Origin: an uncultured Phycicoccus sp.
Lineage (GTDB): Bacteria > Actinomycetota > Actinomycetes > Actinomycetales > Dermatophilaceae
Direction: 5' to 3'
Length of the DNA stretch: 64,000 nucleotides
Assembly (NCBI RefSeq): GCF_947495705.1
Contig: NZ_CANLZR010000004.1
Coordinates: 62,001-126,000 of the forward strand
In this document: piece by piece, positions 1-7,768 of the stretch
How positions within the stretch are numbered: the first letter of the stretch is position 1
Layout: every line of letters starts with the position of its first letter
Translations under genes and position numbers: made by a program
Notes under the pieces: generated by a model
The model's input: the letters and a program-made list of their open reading frames with translations, nothing else
Databases searched by the model: none
Told to the model about the DNA's origin: nothing

Positions 1-142
1 CGGGGTCCGCGAGCGCGCCGAGCAGGAGATCACCGGCCTCGCCGAACGCGCCCTGGACGGCCTGCCCGAGCTGGGCGGCGACGCGGCGGCCGTCACCGCC
101 CTCGACGACCTCGTCCGTTCGATCGCCTGGCGGTCGGCATGA
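1..142 (+). CDS. crtE: C-terminal end of a polyprenyl (geranylgeranyl) diphosphate synthase, partial
   Basis: This is the last 46 codons or so of a gene that begins before the window. The readable tail is helical, charged and Ala/Leu-rich, like the C-terminus of trans-polyprenyl diphosphate synthases. Its TGA (140-142) overlaps the ATG of crtI (139) as ATGA, so the two are translationally coupled. The identification as crtE, which makes the C20 precursor for phytoene, rests mainly on position at the head of a crt operon. The catalytic Asp-rich motifs lie outside the window, so this is an inference. Confidence 0.6.
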   Translation, partial: GVRERAEQEITGLAERALDGLPELGGDAAAVTALDDLVRSIAWRSA

Positions 143-1647
143 GGGTCGTCGTCGTCGGCGCCGGGCTCTCCGGCCTGGCGGCCGCGTGCCACCTCACCGC
201 GGCCGGGCACGACGTCACCGTCCTGGAGCGCGACGACGTCGTCGGCGGGCGCGCGGGGCTGCTGCGGCTCGGCGACTTCCGGATGGACCCCGGCCCCGTC
301 GTCATGACGATGCCCGAGCTGCTGCACGCCCCGATCCGCGCGGTCGGCGGCGACCCCGAAGCGCTGGCCCCGATGCGGCGGCTCGACCCGGCCTACCGCG
401 CGGTCTACGCCGACGGGTCCGAGCTGCTCGTGCGCGCCGACATGGCCGACCTGCGCGAGGAGATCCGCCGCCTCTCCGGCGAGCGCGACGCCGCGGCCTT
501 CGACCGGTTCCTCGACTGGCTCGAGGAGCTGCACGAGGTCGAGTTCGACACCTTCATCGACCACAACTTCGACTCCCCCCTCGACCTCGTCCGCTCGCCG
601 CTCACCGCGGCGCGGCTGCTGCGGCTCGGTGGCCTCGGGGCGCTCGGGCCGAAGGTGGCCTCGTTCTTCGACGACGACCGGCTCGTGCGGATCTTCGGCT
701 TCCAGGCGCTCTACGCCGGGGTGGCGCCGGCGGCGGCGCGGGCGGTCTTCGCCGTCATCACGTACATGGACACGGTGCGCGGCGTCTTCTACCCCGAGGG
801 CGGGATGCACGCCGCTCCCCGGGCGATGGCCACGGCCCTCACCGACGCCGGGGGCTCGGTCCACCTCGGGGTCGAGGTCGCCGAGGTGCTGCGTCGCGGC
901 GACGGTGCCGTCGCCGGGGTCGCGACCGTCGACGGCACCCGCATCGCGGCCGACGCCGTCGTCTGCACCGTCGACCTGCCCGTCGTGTACGACCGCCTCC
1001 TGCCGGGTGTCACCGCCCCCCGGGTGGTCCGGCGCGGCGACTACTCGCCGTCGGCGGTCGTGTGGCACGTCGGCGTCCGCGGCACCCCCGGGCCGCACGT
1101 CGGCCACCACAACATCCACTTCGGGCGCGAGTGGGACACCGCGTTCGAGGCGCTCATCGACCGCGGTGAGCTGATGCCCGACCCGTCCCGCCTCGTCACG
1201 GTGCCGACGGTCACCGACCCGAGCGCCGCCCCCGACGGGTGCTCCACCCTCTACGTCCTCGAGCCGGTGCCGCACACCGGGTCCGGCATCGACTGGGACC
1301 GCGAGTCCGGGCCGATGCGCGACCGGCTGCTCGCCTTCCTCCAGGCCGCCGGCTACCCCACCGACATCGTCGAGGAGCGCCTCGTCACCCCGGTCGACTG
1401 GGAGGCGCAGGGCATGCACCTCGGCACGCCGTTCGCCCTCGCCCACACCTTCACCCAGTCCGGGCCGTTCCGCCCCGCGAACATCGACCGGCGCGTGCCG
1501 GGGCTCGTGTTCGCCGGGTCGGGCACGACGCCCGGGGTCGGGATCCCGATGGTGCTCGTCAGTGGCAAGCTCGCCGCGCAGCGGGTGCAGCAGTACGCCG
1601 CGACTGCCCGGCCCGTCCCGCGGGCCACGAGCCGGGTCGCCCCGTGA
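139..1647 (+). CDS. crtI: Phytoene desaturase (CrtI)
   Basis: This 502-residue FAD-dependent carotenoid desaturase should convert phytoene to lycopene at the membrane. The N-terminus has the dinucleotide-binding GxGxxG (G7, G9, G12) followed by the acidic end of the second beta strand ([13 protein letters not shown]). The C-terminal FAD motif, with [16 protein letters not shown], is typical of CrtI. Length matches the family (about 490-510). The ATG overlaps the crtE stop and the TGA overlaps the GTG of crtB (1644), so the gene sits in a tight operon. CrtO- or CrtN-type desaturases are related alternatives, but the neighbouring crtB and lycopene cyclase genes favour CrtI. Confidence 0.93.
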   Translation: MRVVVVGAGLSGLAAACHLTAAGHDVTVLERDDVVGGRAGLLRLGDFRMDPGPVVMTMPELLHAPIRAVGGDPEALAPMRRLDPAYRAVYADGSELLVRADMADLREEIRRLSGERDAAAFDRFLDWLEELHEVEFDTFIDHNFDSPLDLVRSPLTAARLLRLGGLGALGPKVASFFDDDRLVRIFGFQALYAGVAPAAARAVFAVITYMDTVRGVFYPEGGMHAAPRAMATALTDAGGSVHLGVEVAEVLRRGDGAVAGVATVDGTRIAADAVVCTVDLPVVYDRLLPGVTAPRVVRRGDYSPSAVVWHVGVRGTPGPHVGHHNIHFGREWDTAFEALIDRGELMPDPSRLVTVPTVTDPSAAPDGCSTLYVLEPVPHTGSGIDWDRESGPMRDRLLAFLQAAGYPTDIVEERLVTPVDWEAQGMHLGTPFALAHTFTQSGPFRPANIDRRVPGLVFAGSGTTPGVGIPMVLVSGKLAAQRVQQYAATARPVPRATSRVAP

Positions 1648-3155
1648 GCGCCCCGGCCGAGCACCTCGCCGCCGGGTACGCCCGGTGTGCGCAGGTCACC
1701 CGCGAACACGGCACCACCTACTACTGGGGCGCCCGGCTGCTGCCGCGTGAGGACCGCCGCCACGTCTTCGCCGTCTACACCCTGGCCCGGCTCGCCGACG
1801 ACATCGTCGACCTCGCCGGGCCCGACCCGGGGCCGGGGACCGCGGCCGAGCTCGACGCGTTCGAGGCGCGCTTCCGCGAGGCCGTCGCCGCCGGGACCTC
1901 CGAGGACCCCGTGCTCGCGGCCGTCGCGACGACCGTGCGGGAGCGCGCCATCCCCGACGAGTGCTTCACCCGTTTCTTCGGCGCGATGCGTGCCGACCTC
2001 ACCCAGCGCACCTACGAGACGTGGGACGACCTGCTCGGCTACATGGACGGCAGCGCCGCCGTCATCGGCGAGATGATGCTGCCGGTCCTGCACCCGAGCG
2101 TCGACGCGCTGGCCCCGGCCCGGTCCCTCGGCCTGGCCTTCCAGCTCACGAACTTCCTGCGCGACGTCGGGGAGGACCTCGACCGCGGCCGGGTGTACGT
2201 CCCGCAGGAGGACCTGCGCCACTTCGGGGCCGACCCGCACGCCCGCGTCGCGACACCCGAGTGGCGCGCCCTCATGGCCTTCGAGATCGAGCGCAACCGC
2301 CGCCTCTACCGGGAGGCCGACGCGGGGCTCGCGGCCCTGCCGCCGGCGTCCCGTCGGTGCGTCGCGACCGCCCGGGTGCTGTACGCCCGCATCCTCGAGC
2401 GCATCGAGGCCGCGGGCTACGACGTCTTCGCCGAGCGGGCCCGGGTGCCGACCCCGGCGAAGGCGGCGCTGGCGGCCCGGATGGTGCTGGCGCGGGACCC
2501 GCTGCGGCTCGTCGGCCGGGACCGCGCCGCGGAGCGGGCCGACCGCGGCTGGGTCTCGGACGACGACGTCGTGCTCGTCGACGCCGACGGCGCCGCTGTC
2601 TCGACGGCCCCGAAGTCGGCCGTCCACCACGACGCGACCCCCCTCCACCTCGCGTTCTCGTGCTACGTCGTCGACGACGCGGGCCGGCTGCTCGTCACCA
2701 CCCGGGCCGCGAGCAAGCCCAGCTTCCCCGGCGTCGTGACGAACACGGTGTGCGGGCACCCGCACCCCGGCGAGCCCCTGGACGACGCCGTGCGGCGCCG
2801 GGCCCGCTCCGAGCTCGGCGTCGAGGTCACCGACGTCCGGCTCGTCCTGCCGCGCTTCCGCTACCGCGCGCTCATGGCGGGCGTCGCCGAGAACGAGGTG
2901 TGCCCGGTGTTCGTGGCGCGGGCCGCGACCGGGGCGACGTCCCCCGACCCGGAGGAGGTCGACGACCTGGCGTGGGTGCCCTGGGCGGAGTTCTGCGCCG
3001 AGGTCCTCGCCGGGCGGCTGGCCGTCTCCCCGTGGTGCGCCGAGCAGGTGCCGCTGCTCGCCGCGCTCGGCCCCGACCCGCTCGCCTGGCCGGCCGCCGA
3101 CCGCACCGAGCTCCCGCCGGCGGCCGTGCTGGGCCACGCGGTCGAGGCGGGCTGA
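1644..3155 (+). CDS. crtB: Phytoene synthase fused to isopentenyl-diphosphate isomerase (CrtB-Idi)
   Basis: One uninterrupted 503-codon frame holds two enzymes. Residues 1 to about 300 are a trans-isoprenyl synthase domain, with Asp-rich motifs DDIVD near residue 52 and [11 protein letters not shown] near 172, which joins two GGPP molecules into phytoene. Residues from about 305 are a type 1 (Nudix) IPP isomerase, with the catalytic Cys in NTVCGHP (C370) and the catalytic Glu in ENEVCPVF (E418). This half interconverts IPP and DMAPP. The GTG start at 1644 overlaps the crtI stop; there is no in-frame stop between domains and no good internal start at the junction. Separate crtB and idi genes are the usual arrangement, so one polypeptide would couple starter-unit supply to the committed step. 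Confidence 0.88.
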   Translation: MSAPAEHLAAGYARCAQVTREHGTTYYWGARLLPREDRRHVFAVYTLARLADDIVDLAGPDPGPGTAAELDAFEARFREAVAAGTSEDPVLAAVATTVRERAIPDECFTRFFGAMRADLTQRTYETWDDLLGYMDGSAAVIGEMMLPVLHPSVDALAPARSLGLAFQLTNFLRDVGEDLDRGRVYVPQEDLRHFGADPHARVATPEWRALMAFEIERNRRLYREADAGLAALPPASRRCVATARVLYARILERIEAAGYDVFAERARVPTPAKAALAARMVLARDPLRLVGRDRAAERADRGWVSDDDVVLVDADGAAVSTAPKSAVHHDATPLHLAFSCYVVDDAGRLLVTTRAASKPSFPGVVTNTVCGHPHPGEPLDDAVRRRARSELGVEVTDVRLVLPRFRYRALMAGVAENEVCPVFVARAATGATSPDPEEVDDLAWVPWAEFCAEVLAGRLAVSPWCAEQVPLLAALGPDPLAWPAADRTELPPAAVLGHAVEAG

Positions 3156-3162
3156 GGCGACC

Positions 3163-3504
3163 GTGGACGACCGGTACCAGTACCTGCTGCTCATGGCCGG
3201 GTGCGTGGCCATCACCCTGCCCCTGGAGTTCGTGCTCCGCGCCCGGGTGTACCGGCGCCCGGCGCGCCTGCTGGCGGCGCTGCTGCCCGTCGTCGCGCTC
3301 TTCGTGGCCTGGGACGTGCTCGGCATCGTCCGGGAGCACTGGACGTACAGCGAGCGCTACACGACCGGGATCCTGCTGCCGCTGGACGTCCCGCTCGAGG
3401 AGCTCGTCTTCTTCGTCGTCATCCCGATCTGCGGGCTGCTGACCTTCGAGGCCGTCGGCACGGTGCTCGGCTGGGTCCGCCGGTGGCGGGGGCAGGATGC
3501 CTGA
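3163..3504 (+). CDS. crtYc: Lycopene cyclase subunit CrtYc
   Basis: A 113-residue integral membrane protein with about three hydrophobic segments and the PLEE motif (DVPLEELVFF, around residue 70) typical of the lycopene cyclase domain family. It works as a heterodimer with CrtYd to cyclise lycopene. GTG at 3163 follows crtB-idi by 7 nt, and the end overlaps the ATG of crtYd by 8 nt. The two-gene form of this cyclase is characteristic of actinobacteria such as Brevibacterium, Corynebacterium and Micrococcus. The sequence alone does not decide between beta- and epsilon-cyclisation; the downstream crtU favours beta. Confidence 0.88.
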   Translation: MDDRYQYLLLMAGCVAITLPLEFVLRARVYRRPARLLAALLPVVALFVAWDVLGIVREHWTYSERYTTGILLPLDVPLEELVFFVVIPICGLLTFEAVGTVLGWVRRWRGQDA

Positions 3505-3817
3505 GTACACCACCCTGGCCGTCCTGTCGGTGCTGGCCACCGTGGCCGCGGAACGGTTCTGGCTGCGCACGGGCGTCTTCCGCACCGCGCGGTACTGGCT
3601 GGCGATGGCGATCGTCTTCGCCTTCCAGGTCCCGGTCGACGGCTGGCTCACGAAGCTGTCGGCGCCCATCGTCATCTACGACGAGAGCCAGACCATCGGG
3701 GTGCGGGTGCCCTGGGACATCCCCGTCGAGGACTACCTCTTCGGGTTCAGCATGGTCACCCTGACGATCCTGCTCTGGGTTCGTCGCGGCGCACGACACG
3801 AGGAGGTGGCCGGATGA
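3497..3817 (+). CDS. crtYd: Lycopene cyclase subunit CrtYd
   Basis: A 106-residue membrane protein and partner of CrtYc. It has about three hydrophobic segments and the PVEDYLF motif near residue 75, the counterpart of PLEE in CrtYc. Together the two subunits should form the rings of beta-carotene. The start overlaps the crtYc end, and the stop overlaps the ATG of the following methyltransferase gene (3814), so expression is coupled. Length and hydropathy match the half-size cyclase subunits. Confidence 0.88.
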   Translation: MPEYTTLAVLSVLATVAAERFWLRTGVFRTARYWLAMAIVFAFQVPVDGWLTKLSAPIVIYDESQTIGVRVPWDIPVEDYLFGFSMVTLTILLWVRRGARHEEVAG

Positions 3818-4557
3818 CCGGCCAGGACTGGGTGCTGGCGGACGCGTTCGACCGCGCGGCCCCGACGTACGACGCGATGGTGGCCCTGTCGCCGGGGTAC
3901 CACGACCAGCTGCGCACCGCGGCCGAGGCGCTCGTCGGCCGGATGCCCCTCGCGTCCGGTGGACGCCGCGCCGCGGTGCTCGACCTCGGCTGCGGTTCGG
4001 GCGCGTCGACCCGCGCCGTGCTGGAGGCGTGGGCCGCGGCCGGGCGCGACCCGGCCACGCTGGAGGTCACCGGGGTCGACGCCTCCGAGGGGATGGTCGA
4101 CCAGGCCCGGGCCAAGACCTGGCCCGGCGGGGTCGAGTTCGTCGTGGCCGACGCCGTGACGCACCTGCGGACGCTGCCGGACGCTTCGGTCGACGGCGTG
4201 CTGGGCGCCTACCTCCTGCGCAACGTGCCCGACCGGGCCGAGCTCGTCGCCGAGGTGGGGCGGGTGCTGCGCCCGGGCGGAGCGTTCGCCGTGCACGACT
4301 ACTCCGTCGCCGGCAGCGTCCGCGCCCGGGCGATCTGGGCGGCGGTCTGCCACGGCATCATCATCCCGCTGGCCGTCGTCAAGCGCTCGGACGTGCCGCT
4401 CCACCGGTACCTGTACACGAGCGTGCGCGACTTCGACTCGGTCGAGCGCATCTGCGAGCGGCTCCAGTCCGCGGGGCTCGCCGACGTGCGCCACCGCTCC
4501 TACCCGGGATGGCAGGACGGTGTCGTCCACACCATCGTCGGGAGCGCCCCCGCGTGA
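3814..4557 (+). CDS. Class I SAM-dependent methyltransferase in the carotenoid operon
   Basis: A 247-residue Rossmann-fold methyltransferase of the UbiE/MenG-like group. Motif I is VLDLGCGSGAS near residue 55, an acidic residue after VTGVDAS binds the SAM ribose, and the post-motif region is ADAVTHLRTLPDASVDGV. It is coupled to crtYd by ATGA (3814) and to crtU by GTGA (4554). A methyltransferase gene called crtT occurs in the Streptomyces isorenieratene cluster, so a role in tailoring the carotenoid or a related quinone is plausible. The substrate cannot be read from the sequence. Confidence 0.75.
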   Translation: MTGQDWVLADAFDRAAPTYDAMVALSPGYHDQLRTAAEALVGRMPLASGGRRAAVLDLGCGSGASTRAVLEAWAAAGRDPATLEVTGVDASEGMVDQARAKTWPGGVEFVVADAVTHLRTLPDASVDGVLGAYLLRNVPDRAELVAEVGRVLRPGGAFAVHDYSVAGSVRARAIWAAVCHGIIIPLAVVKRSDVPLHRYLYTSVRDFDSVERICERLQSAGLADVRHRSYPGWQDGVVHTIVGSAPA

Positions 4558-6245
4558 CGCCCTGGCCTCGCACCCCCCGGTACCGACCGGGTCGTGACCC
4601 CCGGGCGGTGTTCCACCCGCCCCCCGAGCCGGCCGGGGACGCGAGCGACGCGGTGGCTGCCGGCGAGCGGCACGTCGTCGTCGCCGGGGGAGGCATCGCC
4701 GGGCTGACCGCCGCGCTCGGGCTCGCCGAGCGGGGGGTCCGGGTCACCCTGCTGGAGCGCTCCGAGCGCCTCGGCGGGCGGGTGGCGTCCTGGCCGGTGA
4801 CCCTCGCGGACGGCAGCCCGTCGCACATGAGCCGCGGCTTCCACGCCTTCTTCCGGCAGTACTACAACCTGCGGGCCGTGCTGCGCCGCACCGACCCCAC
4901 GCTGGACCGGCTCCGCCCGCTGGCCGACTACCCGCTCGTACGCGAGGGCGGCGTCGCCGACTCCTTCGCCGGCATCCCTCGCACCCCGCCGTGGAACCTC
5001 GCGGCGTTCGTCGCCCGCAGCCCCAGCTTCGACCTCGCCGGGCTGCGCGGGGTCGACGTCGAGCAGGCGCTCGGGCTCCTCGACGTCGACTTCCCCGCGA
5101 CGTTCGCCGAGCTCGACGGGGTGAGCGCGGCCGAGCTGCTCGACCGGCTCCACTTCCCCGACGACGCCCGCCACCTGGCGCTCGAGGTCTTCGCCCGCAG
5201 CTTCTTCGCCGCCCCGAGCGACTTCGCGGGCGCCGAGCTGCTCGCGATGTTCCACCTGTACTTCGTCGGGTCGGCCGAGGGGCTGCTCTTCGACGTCCCG
5301 CGCGACGACTACGACAGCACCTTGTGGGGCCCGCTCGGCGCGCACCTGCACGACCTCGGCGTCGAGGTCCTCGTGGGCCACGAGGTCACCACCGTGCTCG
5401 ACGGCACCGGCGGGCGGCTCGCGGTGCACCACCGGCAGGCCGAGGGCGGGCACACCGGCCAGGTGCTCGACACCGACGCCGTCGTCCTGGCGCTCGACCC
5501 GGTGGGGCTCCGCGACGTCGTCGCCGGCTCCCCGCGGCTCGGCGGCGCCGGCGATGCGGGGCGGTCGTGGCGCGCGCAGGTGGCCGGCGTGCGGTCGGCG
5601 CCCGCGTTCGCGGTCTGGCGGCTCTGGCTCGACGGGCGGGTGCGGGCCGACCGGCCACCGTTCCTCGGCACCAGCGGGTACGGGCCGCTCGACAACGTCT
5701 CGGTCCTGGAGCGCTTCGAGGACCATGCCGCCGCCTGGTCCGCGGTGCACGGCGGGTCCGTCGTCGAGCTGCACGCGTACGCGGTCCCGGACGGCACGGC
5801 CGAGCCCGACCTGCGGGAGCGGATGCGCGCGGCAGTGCACCGCGTCTACCCCGAGACGGCCCGGCTCGGCGTGCTCCACGAGGAGTGGCTCGTCGCGCAG
5901 GACTGCGTCCTCGTGGGGCTGGAGCCCTGGGCGTCCCGGCCGGGCGTCGCGACCCCCGACCCGCGCCTGGTGCTGGCCGGTGACGCGATCCGCTGTGACC
6001 TGCCCGTCGCCCTCATGGAACGCGCGGCGACGACGGGCTGGCTCGCCGCGGACCGCCTCCTCACCGGCTGGGGCCTCCCCGGGCACGGCGTGTGGTCGGT
6101 GCCGCTCACCTCGCGCCTCGGCCGGCTCCCGGCCCTGGCCCGCCGCGGCATCCGCGCCGCCCGGGCAGCCCGTCGCCCGGGGTCAGGCCCGGGGGTCGGC
6201 GGTGTGGCGTCCCGCGGCGCGGAGCACGGCCAGGGCGGCGAGTGA
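4554..6245 (+). CDS. crtU: Beta-carotene desaturase/methyltransferase (isorenieratene synthase type)
   Basis: A 563-residue flavoprotein of the CrtU family, which converts the beta-ionone rings of beta-carotene to aromatic rings. The FAD-binding GGGIAGL lies near residue 47, followed by the family-typical SRGFHAFFRQYYNLR stretch, and a C-terminal LVLAGDAIRCDLPVALMERA completes the FAD site. GTG at 4554 is chosen because it overlaps the preceding stop. The last 63 bp overlap the 3' end of the convergent gene on the minus strand; the Gly/Ala/Arg-rich C-terminal tail looks non-conserved and may be a run-on. With crtE, crtI, crtB, crtYc and crtYd the predicted end product is isorenieratene or a close relative. 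Confidence 0.85.
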   Translation: MTPWPRTPRYRPGRDPRAVFHPPPEPAGDASDAVAAGERHVVVAGGGIAGLTAALGLAERGVRVTLLERSERLGGRVASWPVTLADGSPSHMSRGFHAFFRQYYNLRAVLRRTDPTLDRLRPLADYPLVREGGVADSFAGIPRTPPWNLAAFVARSPSFDLAGLRGVDVEQALGLLDVDFPATFAELDGVSAAELLDRLHFPDDARHLALEVFARSFFAAPSDFAGAELLAMFHLYFVGSAEGLLFDVPRDDYDSTLWGPLGAHLHDLGVEVLVGHEVTTVLDGTGGRLAVHHRQAEGGHTGQVLDTDAVVLALDPVGLRDVVAGSPRLGGAGDAGRSWRAQVAGVRSAPAFAVWRLWLDGRVRADRPPFLGTSGYGPLDNVSVLERFEDHAAAWSAVHGGSVVELHAYAVPDGTAEPDLRERMRAAVHRVYPETARLGVLHEEWLVAQDCVLVGLEPWASRPGVATPDPRLVLAGDAIRCDLPVALMERAATTGWLAADRLLTGWGLPGHGVWSVPLTSRLGRLPALARRGIRAARAARRPGSGPGVGGVASRGAEHGQGGE

Positions 6246-7229
6246 GACGAACGGGTTGGTGCGCCGCCGCCCGGACGGCCCCCAGTCGGCGTAGCTGCCG
6301 CGGCTGACGACGTGGTCCGCGGTGACCGTGGTCGGGGCCTCCAGCGGGAACCCGCCGTCGGGCTGCCACTTGGACTCCAACAGGTCGAGCGCGTCGGAGC
6401 AGCGGGCGTCACCGAGACGGCCGAGGTCGGCCATCACCTGCAGCGCGAACAGCACGTCGAAGAACTGGATCGGGTAGTGGATCCGGTCCGGGCCCGGTGT
6501 GCCGGCCCAGTCCGGCACGACCAGGGTGCCGTCCGAGCGGTGCCACAGCAGACGCCGCGGCAACAGCAGGTCCGCCACCCGCTGGGCCGCCCGGCGCGCC
6601 TGGTCGTCGTCGTGGGCCTCTCCGTACGCCCACAACGCGCGGGCCGGGATCAGCGACTCCTGGAAGGAGGAGTGGGCGGCCTCCGGACGCTTGTCGCAGT
6701 TCCAGCCGCCGTCGGGCCACTGCCAGCCGATGAGCCGGTCCACCGCCTCCCGGGTCCGGTCCTCCTCCAGGCCGAGCCGCACCGAGGACCAGATCGCGTT
6801 GCCGTCCATCGAGGCGCAGTGCCGGACCCGGTCCTCCTGCCCCGGGTGCACGACCGTCAAGGGCGACTCGAGGAAGTGGGTGGAGAACAGCCAGTCGTGG
6901 ACCCGGCCGACCAGCGGTCGGAGGCGCGCGTCACCCTCGGGGTGCTCGATCATCGCCAGGCAGGTCAGCGTCCAGTGCGGGCCCTGCCACTTGCGGTACG
7001 TGTGGTGCAGGGTCTTCGGGTCCTGCTCCAGGACCCGCAGCAGCGCCGTCGACATCGCGGACCCGCCGATCCGGTCCCGCATCGAGCGGGCCGTCGCCGA
7101 GTCGGGGTCCTGCCCGCTCAGCAGACTCGCCTTGTAGGCGAGGACGGGGTCCTCCGAGGCGGCCAGCCGCTCGACCAACGCCGCGGAGTCGGCGAGCCGG
7201 CGGGCTCGGACCTCGGCGGACGCGCCCAT
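6183..7229 (-). CDS. Alpha-toroid (terpene cyclase/prenyltransferase-like) protein of unknown function
   Basis: A 348-residue soluble protein with two QW-like repeats, QWPDGGWNC (170-178) and KWQPDGGFP (287-295), and helical spacing like the alpha/alpha toroid of squalene-hopene cyclases and protein prenyltransferase beta subunits. It lacks the DxDD motif of class II cyclases and is half their size, so cyclase activity is not supported. It may be a scaffold or a single-domain relative. It converges on and overlaps crtU by 63 bp. A TACGAT hexamer 5 nt before the ATG suggests a leaderless message. Confidence 0.6.
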   Translation of the reverse strand: MGASAEVRARRLADSAALVERLAASEDPVLAYKASLLSGQDPDSATARSMRDRIGGSAMSTALLRVLEQDPKTLHHTYRKWQGPHWTLTCLAMIEHPEGDARLRPLVGRVHDWLFSTHFLESPLTVVHPGQEDRVRHCASMDGNAIWSSVRLGLEEDRTREAVDRLIGWQWPDGGWNCDKRPEAAHSSFQESLIPARALWAYGEAHDDDQARRAAQRVADLLLPRRLLWHRSDGTLVVPDWAGTPGPDRIHYPIQFFDVLFALQVMADLGRLGDARCSDALDLLESKWQPDGGFPLEAPTTVTADHVVSRGSYADWGPSGRRRTNPFVSLAALAVLRAAGRHTADPRA

Positions 7230-7234
7230 ACCGA

Positions 7235-7240
7235 ATCGTA
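7235..7240 (-). promoter_or_regulatory. Putative -10 element, leaderless start
   Basis: TACGAT on the minus strand ends 5 nt before the ATG at 7229, the spacing expected if transcription starts at or next to the start codon. No clear -35 was seen. Confidence 0.4.
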
Positions 7241-7258
7241 GCCCCGGCCGGTGCGGCG

Positions 7259-7264
7259 TACGGT
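7259..7264 (+). promoter_or_regulatory. Putative -10 element, leaderless start
   Basis: TACGGT is followed by 6 nt and then the ATG at 7271. The divergent -10 at 7235-7240 lies only 18 bp away, so two opposite promoters overlap in this 41-bp gap. Confidence 0.4.
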
Positions 7265-7270
7265 GAGCAG

Positions 7271-7684
7271 ATGGCCGAGCCCGTCACCGTCCGCCAGCTG
7301 CGGCTGGTCGTCTCCACCCCCGATGCCGAGGCGGCCGTGGCGTTCTTCCGCGACGTCCTCGGCATGCCCGAGGAGGAGGCCTACGACGGGCCGGACGGTG
7401 CTCACGTCACGATCCTGGACGCCGGCCGGGCCACGCTCGAGATCGCCAACCCCGCCCAGCAGCGGTACATCGACACCGTCGAGGTCGGCCGACAGGTCGC
7501 CGGAGCGTGGCGGGTGGCTCTGGAGGTCGACGACGCGAGCGCCGCGAACGACGCGGCGGTCGACGGCGGAGCATCGCCGGTGGCCCCGCCGACCCGCACT
7601 CCGTGGGACTCCGTGAACGCCAGGCTCGACGCGCCGGGCGGCATCCACCTGACCCTGTTCCAGGAGCTCGGCGCCTCGGACTGA
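7271..7684 (+). CDS. VOC (glyoxalase/bleomycin resistance) family protein
   Basis: A 137-residue single-domain protein with two beta-alpha-beta-beta-beta units. The first opens with VRQLRLVVSTPDAEAAVAFFRDVLGM and the second ends with DAPGGIHLTLFQ. These match the vicinal oxygen chelate superfamily (glyoxalase I, extradiol dioxygenases, antibiotic-binding proteins). Metal ligand positions are not certain, and members of this group without catalysis are common. It is a single gene with its own promoter, divergent from the toroid protein. No specific substrate is suggested. Confidence 0.75.
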   Translation: MAEPVTVRQLRLVVSTPDAEAAVAFFRDVLGMPEEEAYDGPDGAHVTILDAGRATLEIANPAQQRYIDTVEVGRQVAGAWRVALEVDDASAANDAAVDGGASPVAPPTRTPWDSVNARLDAPGGIHLTLFQELGASD

Positions 7685-7768
7685 GCCGGCCGGGCCGCAC
7701 ATCACCGGCCCGCACACGTATCTCTGCGGCCCGACCGCCCTCCTCCCGGGTGACACCAAGGAGGAGCC

